The notes beneath the pieces are model-generated. The model was not told the origin of the DNA. It did not search any database and saw only the letters and a program-made list of their open reading frames with translations. The position numbers and the translations under genes are program-made. DNA of 64,000 bases from assembly GCA_902515765.1 (NCBI GenBank), contig CABXVZ010000001.1:61870-125869 (forward strand), written 5' to 3'. The stretch's first letter is position 1; each line of letters begins with the position of its first letter. Of the stretch, positions 53,519 through 61,599 are shown in pieces. This DNA comes from an uncultured Alphaproteobacteria bacterium (GTDB lineage: Bacteria > Pseudomonadota > Alphaproteobacteria > HIMB59).

Positions 53519-54355
53519 TTAATTAAATAAAAGTCCAGCTCCTAGTAAGCCTGTATCTTCCTTTATCTTAGTAATCTTAAAATTAATTTTTTTTACATCA
53601 TTACAAAAAATGTACTTTCTAGTGTCTAAAATTAATTTCTTAGTAAAATTACTATTATTTAGTATCACACCCCCACCTAAAATAACTAACTCCGGGTCTA
53701 TTGTATTAATCAAATTCCCTATAAATGAAGCTAAAGAATTTGATATCTTATCTAAGTAGGAATTTTTTTCATAGTTTGAATTCATTTTTGATATTTTTTT
53801 TATAATCGGCTTACCTGAGTAGAATTCTTCTGGGATCAAAGAATTAGTTTTATTAGTTTTAGGATTAAATAAGGATATTTTTGAAGAGCCAAAATGAATA
53901 GCATAACCTCTTGCGCCTGTGTATATTTTGTTATCAATCATTAATGAGTAGCTTATTCCTGAACCAATATTTATATAGGCAAAATTTTCTTTTCCCCTTC
54001 CATATCCAAAAAATTTCTCAGCTCTTAAATGATTGCGTACATCAGAGTCAGCTTTAACTTTAATTTTTTTAGAAAATAGATTTTTGAAATTTAAATTGTT
54101 CCATTTAAAGTTATATGTGCCTTTAATAATCCCCTTGTTATCTATAAGTTCTGGCACTCCTATTCCAACACAATCAATTCCTGAATCTTTTAAAATAGTT
54201 TTTGCATTATTAATAATATTAGTGAGGTTAGCCTTATCATTTTTAAATAATTTTGATGGAAATTCTATTTTTTTAGAAATATTGCCCGTCAAAGTATTTA
54301 CTATGCCCATTGAGGTCTTAGTGCCACCAATATCTATACCTAAGGATTTTGACAT
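53519..54355 (-). CDS. ROK-family protein (sugar kinase-like, degenerate zinc motif)
   Basis: This 278-residue protein has the ASKHA ATPase fold. The phosphate-1 motif is GIDIGGTKTSMGIVN (residues 5-19), and ADSDVRNHLRAEKFFGYGRG carries the probable catalytic Asp. VILGGGVILNNS is the adenosine motif. The ROK zinc motif CxCGxxGCxE is absent; this region reads HFGSSKISLFNPK. The EIGH sugar-binding stretch is also changed (AIHFG). It has no DNA-binding domain. It may phosphorylate an unusual hexose. It overlaps the NagB-like gene by one base and belongs to the importer operon. Confidence 0.8.
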   Translation of the reverse strand: MSKSLGIDIGGTKTSMGIVNTLTGNISKKIEFPSKLFKNDKANLTNIINNAKTILKDSGIDCVGIGVPELIDNKGIIKGTYNFKWNNLNFKNLFSKKIKVKADSDVRNHLRAEKFFGYGRGKENFAYINIGSGISYSLMIDNKIYTGARGYAIHFGSSKISLFNPKTNKTNSLIPEEFYSGKPIIKKISKMNSNYEKNSYLDKISNSLASFIGNLINTIDPELVILGGGVILNNSNFTKKLILDTRKYIFCNDVKKINFKITKIKEDTGLLGAGLLFN

Positions 54356-55122
54356 TATGATAAGTTTGATAATTTATCAGTAAATATTCTATATTTCTTG
54401 CATTTATAAATTATTGAAGCAGGCCATTTACTATTAAATTTACTATTTTGGGCAATCATAGAAAATGCATACTTCTTCTCATTGCCAGTTAAAACTAGTG
54501 TGGCTGATTTTGATAAAGCGGCTATTGTATTTAATCCAACTGTGAGACCATATTTGGGAACTTCGTTGATAGATTTAAAATTAGGGAAAGTTTTCATATT
54601 ATCTCGTCTAGTCTCTTTAGTTAACTTAGTTATGTGAGTATTTTGATTTCTTTTAGAATGAATATTATTAAAAGCAACATGACCATCAGAGCTACCAGAT
54701 GCCAATAAAAAAATATCTATCCCTCCTATATTTTTTATTTGATAATCATATTTTGCTGGATCTAAAACATTTGGAAATAATATTCTTTCATTTGTTATTT
54801 TATAATTTTTTCTTTTTTTATAATTTAATAGTCTTTTAATTACCTGGTTGCTAAATCTTACACAACTAAAGTGGCTCTTTGGATCAACCAAAGAGAAACT
54901 ATTTTTTCTTTTTAAAACATATTCATCCATCATAACTATGGTTAAGTTTTCTAGACTTATTTTTTTTTTATGTGATATTCGTCCTAGTTGATAATATGTT
55001 TTTGTTAAAGATCTACCACCTGGGCAACCTAGGACACATTTATTTTTTTTTTGGAGGAGTTCTAAGATTTCATTAGCAAGGTATTTAGCTAATTGATTAC
55101 TATCAGAAAACTTTTTAATCAA
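54355..55122 (-). CDS. NagB/6-phosphogluconolactonase-fold protein (glucosamine-6-phosphate deaminase-like)
   Basis: This 255-residue protein aligns with NagB. CPGGRSLTKTYYQL is the phosphate-binding loop. IVMMDEY holds the Asp equivalent to E. coli Asp72. GSSDGHVAFNN keeps Asp141 and His143. EVPKYGLTVGLNTI matches the VPxxALTVGxxT block. The third member of the catalytic triad, Glu148 in E. coli (FNEP), is Asn here. So it may not be a standard glucosamine-6-phosphate deaminase and may act on another phosphosugar. It sits between the permease and ROK genes. Confidence 0.75.
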   Translation of the reverse strand: MIKKFSDSNQLAKYLANEILELLQKKNKCVLGCPGGRSLTKTYYQLGRISHKKKISLENLTIVMMDEYVLKRKNSFSLVDPKSHFSCVRFSNQVIKRLLNYKKRKNYKITNERILFPNVLDPAKYDYQIKNIGGIDIFLLASGSSDGHVAFNNIHSKRNQNTHITKLTKETRRDNMKTFPNFKSINEVPKYGLTVGLNTIAALSKSATLVLTGNEKKYAFSMIAQNSKFNSKWPASIIYKCKKYRIFTDKLSNLS

Positions 55123-55947
55123 TTATTTTTCTACTCCTGTTACCATTCCTGAAATAAAACGTCTTTGAAGAAATATATAAACAATTAATACTGGCAAAGC
55201 CACCCATATAGCCGCTGCCGCGGTTATTGCCGGGTCACCGTAACGCTTATTTCCTGCAAAATAACTGAGTGCTAAAGGGGCGGTTCTCATATCTGCATCT
55301 TGGATCATTATCAATGCAAGTAAAAATTCATTCCAGGTCCACATAAACAACAATACTGTTAAGGTTAGTATTGCAGGCTTCATCTGAGGTAATAGAATTT
55401 TTATTAAGATTGCTATTTTACCAGCTCCCTCTAGCATTGCAGCTTCTGACAAGGTTATAGGGATTGATTTAAAACTAGAGCGTAACCAAAAAATACTAAA
55501 AGGTATTGATAATCCTATTTGAGGGAGAATTAATGCCCAGTAGGAACTATCTAATCCAAATTTTCTCATAGAATAATACAGAGGAATAATTAGCGACTCA
55601 TATGGTAAGACTAATCCCACCAAAAGAATTGCAAATAGGGGTGTAATTCCAAGCACATCAAGCTTTTCAAATGCATAAGCGGCAGGAATACTACATACAA
55701 TTGTTATACCAACAACACCTATGACCACTACAAAAGAAGAAAATAGACCGGTGCTAAAGCCCCCACCTGTCCATGCCTTGATAAAATTATCTAGATAAAT
55801 TCCAGTAGGTAATGTAAAACCCGACACACGAGTTCCTGGTTCACTCAAAGCTAAAAATAATATTGAAAAGAATGGATACAGTACAATTAAACAACCAAAT
55901 AGAAATATTAGATGTGCTATAAGTTTTTCACGATCGCTTTGTTTCAT
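55123..55947 (-). CDS. CUT1 ABC transporter permease (MalG-like)
   Basis: This 274-residue permease has six helices. The EAA loop reads LSEAAMLEGAGKIAILIKIL, and the C-terminus is QRRFISGMVTGVEK. It overlaps the partner permease by 4 bases and abuts the NagB-like gene. It belongs to the importer with the binding protein at 56855, which has no ATPase gene of its own. Confidence 0.92.
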   Translation of the reverse strand: MKQSDREKLIAHLIFLFGCLIVLYPFFSILFLALSEPGTRVSGFTLPTGIYLDNFIKAWTGGGFSTGLFSSFVVVIGVVGITIVCSIPAAYAFEKLDVLGITPLFAILLVGLVLPYESLIIPLYYSMRKFGLDSSYWALILPQIGLSIPFSIFWLRSSFKSIPITLSEAAMLEGAGKIAILIKILLPQMKPAILTLTVLLFMWTWNEFLLALIMIQDADMRTAPLALSYFAGNKRYGDPAITAAAAIWVALPVLIVYIFLQRRFISGMVTGVEK

Positions 55948-56825
55948 TTTTTTTCTCTGAGTGTAACAATAATAAGTGAAATTAAAGTAAATATAAGTAG
56001 TGTTAACATTACTCCTAAGGATGATGCGGAACCAACTTGGTTCATTTGAAATGCTTTTTTATATATAAACATAGAAGGTATCATTGTCGAAGTTCCAGGC
56101 CCACCCCCTGTAGTAATATATATTAAATCAAAGTTTCTAAGAGCAAGGGTTACAGTAAATACCAAGGCTACAATAATTTCTCCTTTTAGACCTGGAAGAG
56201 TAACATTGAAAAATTCAGCAAATGCTCCTGCGCCATCCACCTTTGCAGCATCATATAATTCGGATGGGATCTTTTGAACTCCGGCTATAAAAAGTATCAT
56301 TGTAAAACCAAACATAACCCATGTGCCAATCAATCCAACAAATGGTAAAGCGTAATCAAATGAGCCAAGCCAAGCGCGGGATATGTCTTCCAATCCAAAA
56401 AAATCTAAACCAGAATTAAGAGGTCCCTTTGGTGCGTAGATCCATCTCCAGGCTATACCAACAACAATCATTGATAAAATTTGAGGTAAAAAAAGTATGG
56501 CACGATACATTGCCATTCCTTTAATTTTAACCCTAACCATGATACCAGCTATTCCCAAACCAATAACTATTGGAAAAAAAGAATAAAAAATAATTAATAT
56601 AAAAGAATGTTTAATTGATGATGTTATTTTTTTATCAGCAAGGTTTTTTTTATAGTTTTCTAAGCCTACCCACTTCTTTTCTCCTATCCCACTCCACTCT
56701 GTAAAAGATGTAAAAATTGTGTCACTTAAGGGATAAAGAACAAATAAACTATAAAATAAAAATGCAGGGAGAAGATATAAGTAGTTTGAGTAATCGATTT
56801 TTTTGAAAGGCCTATGATTTATCAT
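55944..56825 (-). CDS. CUT1 ABC transporter permease (MalF-like)
   Basis: This 293-residue permease has six helices. The EAA loop is YDAAKVDGAGAFAEFFNVTL and the MalF signature is TTGGGPGTSTMIPSMF. Its start codon (56823-56825) lies in the loop of a 10-bp stem at 56808-56842, and the first codons form one arm. Translation could therefore depend on RNA structure. No Shine-Dalgarno sequence is evident. Confidence 0.9.
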   Translation of the reverse strand: MINHRPFKKIDYSNYLYLLPAFLFYSLFVLYPLSDTIFTSFTEWSGIGEKKWVGLENYKKNLADKKITSSIKHSFILIIFYSFFPIVIGLGIAGIMVRVKIKGMAMYRAILFLPQILSMIVVGIAWRWIYAPKGPLNSGLDFFGLEDISRAWLGSFDYALPFVGLIGTWVMFGFTMILFIAGVQKIPSELYDAAKVDGAGAFAEFFNVTLPGLKGEIIVALVFTVTLALRNFDLIYITTGGGPGTSTMIPSMFIYKKAFQMNQVGSASSLGVMLTLLIFTLISLIIVTLREKK

Positions 56826-56842
56826 TGAATCGTCATAGGCCT
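56808..56842 (-). promoter_or_regulatory. Stem-loop enclosing the permease start codon
   Basis: This is a 10-bp perfect stem (AGGCCTATGA / TCATAGGCCT on the plus strand) with a 15-base loop. It runs from 13 bases after the binding-protein stop into codons 3-6 of the permease gene. The ATG is in the loop. Besides reducing read-through it could hold or expose the start codon. Confidence 0.7.
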
Positions 56843-56854
56843 CGCAAATAAAAT

Positions 56855-58090
56855 TTAGTTCATACTTTCAGCAGCCATTGCATCAATAAAGTCTTTTGCT
56901 GATGCTGCACCACCTAGTAATCTCTGTAGTTCTTGTGTTACAGTATCATACATACCAGGGGTAGCCCAATCTGTATAAAAAGTCTTTGCATTTGAGCCAA
57001 CAAGAGCGTTTGAAGCAGAAATTACTTCTGCTTGCAAATTAGATGTTGGATCTATTGTTGGAGACTGAGCTGGAACTCTGCCCACCTGCATAAGATCATC
57101 AACAAAATCATTGCTCATTAAATGTGCTAAAAACTTTGCAGCTAAGTCAGGATTAGATGATTTAGAACTAATATGCCAAGGAAGTGCAAATGAACCTCCA
57201 CCAGCAACACCACTAGTGCTTCTTGGCATAGCAAATGCTCCGACGTTATCACCCATTCCTTCATTAAGTTGAGCTGTCATCCAAGTACCAGTAAGGTTGA
57301 ATAGTCCATCACCGTCAATAAACATTGCATTAGCGTCGTCATAACCTATACCCAAAGAGTCGCTACCAAAATAACCTGCTTTAGCAATTTCTTCGAGCTT
57401 TTCAGCAGCTTGAATTCTTGATGAAGTAGCGTAGTCATTACCCTTTGCATCAAAAATCCAACTTCTTGTTTGACCAGGGTCAACAAAGGCTCCTTCTATC
57501 AATCCCCATACATGTATTATAGGCCACCCGTCGGCACCACCTAATATTATTGGAAGCTCTCCTGCACTATTAGCTGTAGCTAACGCACTTTCAAACTCAG
57601 AAAAATTGGTAGGAACCGATAAACCAAGTGAGCTTAGTTTTTCTTTATTATAATAAACAATCACATCCTCAGCTACTGGGCTTATTCCATATAAAGTTCC
57701 GGATCCCCAGCTAGAGCCATCTTCACTCCAAGAAAATTCAGCGAGTGATCCATCTGCAAATAAATTTTTCCAACCATACTGATCAGCATATTTATCTAAT
57801 GGAATAATAAGGTCATTTTGAATTAATGTTCCATCAACTGTAAATCCTTGATTGCCATGAGCTAAGTCAGGCGGATTACTATCAGCCAACTTTAATTTAA
57901 TAGTTGCCATAAAATCATCCCAACCTAAATAACTTGCCTCAACTGTTACTCCAGGGTTTGCCTCTTCAAACTGTGCAGCGGCGGCAGTAAGTGTTGCCTC
58001 ATCACCAGCTTCAGCGAGTATCCTCAAAGTCTCTGCATTAACATTGGTCGTTAAAAAAAGCACTGAGAGAAAAATTAAAAATTTTTTCAT
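56855..58090 (-). CDS. CUT1 ABC transporter substrate-binding protein (sugar)
   Basis: This 411-residue exported protein has the signal peptide MKKFLIFLSVLFLTTNVNA. The mature fold has AAAQFEEANPGVTVEASYLG, LADSNPPDLAHGNQGF, LYGISPVAEDVIVYYNKEKL and GGGSFALPWHISSKSSNPD. These are solute-binding family 1 features. The strong ribosome-binding site GGAGG precedes the start. It is divergent from the second GH4 gene, suggesting that the imported compound is a glycoside cut by that enzyme. Confidence 0.92.
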   Translation of the reverse strand: MKKFLIFLSVLFLTTNVNAETLRILAEAGDEATLTAAAAQFEEANPGVTVEASYLGWDDFMATIKLKLADSNPPDLAHGNQGFTVDGTLIQNDLIIPLDKYADQYGWKNLFADGSLAEFSWSEDGSSWGSGTLYGISPVAEDVIVYYNKEKLSSLGLSVPTNFSEFESALATANSAGELPIILGGADGWPIIHVWGLIEGAFVDPGQTRSWIFDAKGNDYATSSRIQAAEKLEEIAKAGYFGSDSLGIGYDDANAMFIDGDGLFNLTGTWMTAQLNEGMGDNVGAFAMPRSTSGVAGGGSFALPWHISSKSSNPDLAAKFLAHLMSNDFVDDLMQVGRVPAQSPTIDPTSNLQAEVISASNALVGSNAKTFYTDWATPGMYDTVTQELQRLLGGAASAKDFIDAMAAESMN

Positions 58091-58213
58091 CGTTTCCTCC
58101 TTTAATTTAATCCTTAATAATAAGTAAAATATAAAGTATTCAATAAATCAAATTTTTAATATTACCTAAAATTACTATTATCTTTTATGATGATTATTTA
58201 AGGACTATTTGTC

Positions 58214-58243
58214 TTGAATTTCAACGTAATTTTCTATTAGAAT
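58214..58243 (+). promoter_or_regulatory. Possible sigma-70 promoter for the second GH4 operon
   Basis: TTGAAT (58214-58219) and TAGAAT (58238-58243) are 18 bases apart, placing the transcription start near 58250. The purine-rich AGGGGGGAAG ribosome-binding site follows immediately, ahead of the ATG at 58266. Both boxes are one or two bases from consensus; AT-rich DNA gives many such matches. Confidence 0.4.
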
Positions 58244-58265
58244 AGTTTCACTAGGGGGGAAGAGT

Positions 58266-59591
58266 ATGAGTGAAAAAATTGTTTTAATTGGTGCGGGAAG
58301 TGCGAACTTCGGATTAGAAGCAGTATCTGATATTTTTAAATCTCTGCCACTTGAAGGTAGCGAGATTATCCTTCATGATACAGACTCAGGGGCTTTAAAA
58401 GAAACTTTAGAAGTTGCCGAAAAATATAAATCCGAATGGAATGTAAACTTCACTTTAAAAGCTTGCGAGGATAGAAAAGATGCCCTTGAAGGTGCAACAT
58501 TTATTGTTATATCAATAGAAGTTTCACCTAGGTTTGGATTATGGGATGAGGACTGGAAGTTTCCTCAACAGTTTGGAATAAAACAAATCTATGCTGAAAA
58601 TGGAGGTCCTGGTGGTCTTTTTCATTCCTTAAGAATTATTCCTCCTATCCTAGAAATTTGCGATGATATCAATCAGATTTGTCCTGATGCATATATTTTT
58701 AACTTTAGTAATCCAATGCAAAGAATATGTCATGCTGTAACTGTAAAATATCCTGAAATGAAATTTATTGGTTTATGTCATGCTATTGCCGAAATGGAAA
58801 GAGACTTGCCTGAACTTATGAATACAGGATTTGAAAATATCGAATACAGAGCGGGTGGACTAAATCATATAAGCATACTTACTGAAGTTAAATATAAAGA
58901 CTCTCAAAAAGATGCTTATCCTTTAATTAGAGATAAAGCTTTGGATTATTACAAGAATTATGTCATTGATTTTGAAAAGATGAATGAGCAATCTACGTCT
59001 CCTGGAGCAGAACGAGGTATTTTTTTAAAGCTTTTTGAGACTTATAATTATCTTCCTATTACAACAGATAGTCATTTAGGAGAGTATCTTCCTTGGGCCC
59101 ATAGTATTGCTGATCATCATGCTATTCTTCATTTTTACAAAAGTTATAAAAAAAACTGTATGACCGTCTATAAGTCTGAAGAAATGCATAGTTTTTACTT
59201 TGATAGAAATAGGCAATCAAAAGAAAGATTAGTAGAGTTAATGGAAGCTATCGTAGAGGATAAAAAGATGGAAGAAGCAGCTGTTAATATTTTAAATAAA
59301 AATTTTATAAAACAAATACCTAACGATATAGTTGTAGAAGTTCCTGCTATTGTTGGGAAGGATGGTATTAATGGGATTAGTCTTGATAACTACCCTGATA
59401 ATTTTGCTTCGATCTTAGTAAATCAAGTTGGTACAATAAGGTTAACAACTCAGGCGGTTCTAGAAAAATCAAAATCTATTGCTTTTCAAGCACTATTAGC
59501 TGACCCAGTCGTTGATGATTATAATTCAGCAAAATCTCTTTTAGATACAATGCTCTATTTTCAAAAAGATCATCTCGGCTATCTAAAATAA
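58266..59591 (+). CDS. Family 4 glycoside hydrolase, copy 2
   Basis: This 441-residue GH4 enzyme is similar to the copy at 50358 along its whole length. It has IVLIGAGSANFGLEAV (residues 5-20), ENGGPGGLFHSLR, NFSNPMQRICHAVT and AGGLNHISIL. The motif after the metal-binding Cys reads GLCHA instead of GLCHE, the position that varies between GH4 substrate groups. It needs NAD and a metal and acts in the cytosol. It is the first gene of a run with an oxidoreductase and a bicupin, and probably uses the substrate brought in by the divergent importer. Confidence 0.88.
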   Translation: MSEKIVLIGAGSANFGLEAVSDIFKSLPLEGSEIILHDTDSGALKETLEVAEKYKSEWNVNFTLKACEDRKDALEGATFIVISIEVSPRFGLWDEDWKFPQQFGIKQIYAENGGPGGLFHSLRIIPPILEICDDINQICPDAYIFNFSNPMQRICHAVTVKYPEMKFIGLCHAIAEMERDLPELMNTGFENIEYRAGGLNHISILTEVKYKDSQKDAYPLIRDKALDYYKNYVIDFEKMNEQSTSPGAERGIFLKLFETYNYLPITTDSHLGEYLPWAHSIADHHAILHFYKSYKKNCMTVYKSEEMHSFYFDRNRQSKERLVELMEAIVEDKKMEEAAVNILNKNFIKQIPNDIVVEVPAIVGKDGINGISLDNYPDNFASILVNQVGTIRLTTQAVLEKSKSIAFQALLADPVVDDYNSAKSLLDTMLYFQKDHLGYLK

Positions 59592-59592
59592 T

Positions 59593-60696
59593 TTGATTAA
59601 CTTAGGTATTATCGGATGTGGATCTGTGATGCAAGGTCCTTACATGGAATTAGTAAATAAATTTATATTTAAAAAACTAGTTAATTTAAAATCTGTATCA
59701 GATACTAATTTAGATCTTCAGCCAATATTAAAAAAAAAAATTTTTTTTGAAAATTTTTTTACTGATTATAATCAAATACTCAATGACAAAAAAATAGATG
59801 TTGTATTAATACTAACTTCTATGAAAGAGCATGCTAAGATTGCTAAGCAAGCTCTATTGGAAGATAAACATGTCTTGGTTGAAAAACCAATGGCTACAAA
59901 TATGAAAGAGCTAGATGGTCTTTTTAAAATTGCAAAATCATCAAATAAATTTTTGATACCAGCACCCTTTGTAACATTAAGTCCAACTTACCAAGCTATA
60001 AATTTAGAGTTAAAAAATAAAACAATTGGTAACGTTTCGCTTGCTAGAGCTAGATATGGTTGGGCAGGACCTGATTGGGGTGAATGGTATTATAAAACAG
60101 GCGGAGGTCCATTATTTGACTTAGGTGTTTATAACATTACTACCTTAACAGGCTTATTAGGCCCTGTTAAAAATTTAGTGGCGAAATCTTCTCTTTCTTC
60201 ACCATATCGAACAATAAATGAGAAAAAATTTAAAGCGCGCACAAATGATAATTTTCAAATTATGCTTGAGTTTAAAAATGGTTGTATAGGTGTAGTTACT
60301 ACAGGTTTCACAATGCAACAGTATAAATCTCCTGCTGTAGAACTTTATGGTTCAAGTGGAACAATTCAAATGCTTGGAGATGATTGGGAACCAAAAGGAT
60401 TTGAAATATGGAGAAATTCGAGATCTTCCTGGGAGTTATATAACACCCCTTATGCCAATTGGCCTTGGGCATCTGGTTTTAATCATTTAATTGAATGCAT
60501 ACTAAAGAAGAAAAGACCATCAATTAAATTAGATCATGCCTACCATGTGAATGAAATAATGATTAAAATTAATGAATCGTCAAAGAAAAATAAAGAAGTC
60601 TCGATAGGCAGCTCATTCAAACCTCTGAAGTTTACAAAAAAGGTTAAAATAAAAAAAGGTCATCTAGATCATGATAGGGATCACGATGGTATATAA
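59593..60696 (+). CDS. Gfo/Idh/MocA-family oxidoreductase
   Basis: This 367-residue NAD(P)-dependent sugar oxidoreductase starts at TTG (59593), one base after the GH4 stop. The N-terminal cofactor motif is LGIIGCGSVMQGPYM, and the conserved EKPMATNMKELD block carries the catalytic Lys-Pro. GGGPLFDLGVYNITTLTGLL is the family's C-terminal-domain signature. Such enzymes oxidise or reduce sugars at a ring hydroxyl. The pairing with a GH4 enzyme suggests work on the released sugar. The last 11 bases overlap the cupin gene. Confidence 0.88.
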   Translation: MINLGIIGCGSVMQGPYMELVNKFIFKKLVNLKSVSDTNLDLQPILKKKIFFENFFTDYNQILNDKKIDVVLILTSMKEHAKIAKQALLEDKHVLVEKPMATNMKELDGLFKIAKSSNKFLIPAPFVTLSPTYQAINLELKNKTIGNVSLARARYGWAGPDWGEWYYKTGGGPLFDLGVYNITTLTGLLGPVKNLVAKSSLSSPYRTINEKKFKARTNDNFQIMLEFKNGCIGVVTTGFTMQQYKSPAVELYGSSGTIQMLGDDWEPKGFEIWRNSRSSWELYNTPYANWPWASGFNHLIECILKKKRPSIKLDHAYHVNEIMIKINESSKKNKEVSIGSSFKPLKFTKKVKIKKGHLDHDRDHDGI

Positions 60697-61507
60697 ACCC
60701 TCCCCTAAACCAGATTATTTGAAAAGTACTTTGATCAAATATTCTTCTATAAAAACTCATATGTGGGGGGATAAAATTTCAGGATACGTTAAAGATTGGA
60801 TTTATGTTTCAAACAGACATTTACATCAAATAATTTTTGGTCTGAAGCCTAACTCAAATTTTAAACATTCTGAAAGTTTTAGAACTATTTTTGGAGCAGA
60901 TGAATATTTATATGTTTTGTCAGGAGTATTATTAATAAGTAATCCAAAAACAGGAGAGGTTAAACGAGTAGAGGAAGGTCAGTCAGTTTTTTTTGAAAAA
61001 GATACATGGCATCATGCATTTAATTATAGCAATAAAGAGTTACAAGTCTTAGAATTTTTTTCTCCTCCCCCTATTACAGGAACATCTGGTATTTATGCAA
61101 AGAAAAGACCTTATCTAAAAAAAAATCTATACCAAAGAAAATTTTCTATTAACCCTCTAAGAAAATCTGGTAACAAGAACTCACTAGAGATTTTGAAAAA
61201 TGAGAATATTAATTGGTCACTTCTTGGTAAAAATCAGGAACTTTTATTGGGAGATATAATAAATACTAAACATTTAAAAATAAAAATAATTAAATTAAAA
61301 GGATTTCAAAAAAGCCCACCTTTGTCATTTAAATATCATTCCTGCTTTTTTAGTCTTAGTAATAATCTGCAGTTTAATATTAATCTCTCTAAAAGACTGC
61401 GTGTGCTTAAATATAGGGATAGTGTATATTTGATTAAAGGAGATAATTTGACTATTAAAAATAATTCAAAAATTGAAGCTTCATTAATAATTTGTGAAGG
61501 TATTTAA
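60686..61507 (+). CDS. Bicupin-like protein
   Basis: This is 273 residues from the ATG at 60686 (AGGGA lies 6 bases upstream; an earlier ATG at 60671 is possible). The first half has a cupin pattern: HQIIFGLKPNSNFKHSESFR, FGADEYLYVLSGVLLI, EEGQSVFFEKDTWHHAFNY. That gives two His, a Glu and another His as possible metal ligands. The second half (from about residue 165) looks like a second, degenerate beta barrel. It may isomerise or epimerise a sugar. It overlaps the oxidoreductase gene by 11 bases. Confidence 0.65.
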   Translation: MVYKPSPKPDYLKSTLIKYSSIKTHMWGDKISGYVKDWIYVSNRHLHQIIFGLKPNSNFKHSESFRTIFGADEYLYVLSGVLLISNPKTGEVKRVEEGQSVFFEKDTWHHAFNYSNKELQVLEFFSPPPITGTSGIYAKKRPYLKKNLYQRKFSINPLRKSGNKNSLEILKNENINWSLLGKNQELLLGDIINTKHLKIKIIKLKGFQKSPPLSFKYHSCFFSLSNNLQFNINLSKRLRVLKYRDSVYLIKGDNLTIKNNSKIEASLIICEGI

Positions 61508-61599
61508 AATAATGAAGTAACCATAAAATAAGTTGAGTTCTCTAGAAAACTATCTTAGATGTATATTTCATGAAAAAATGCTAAAGTTTTCAACCTATT

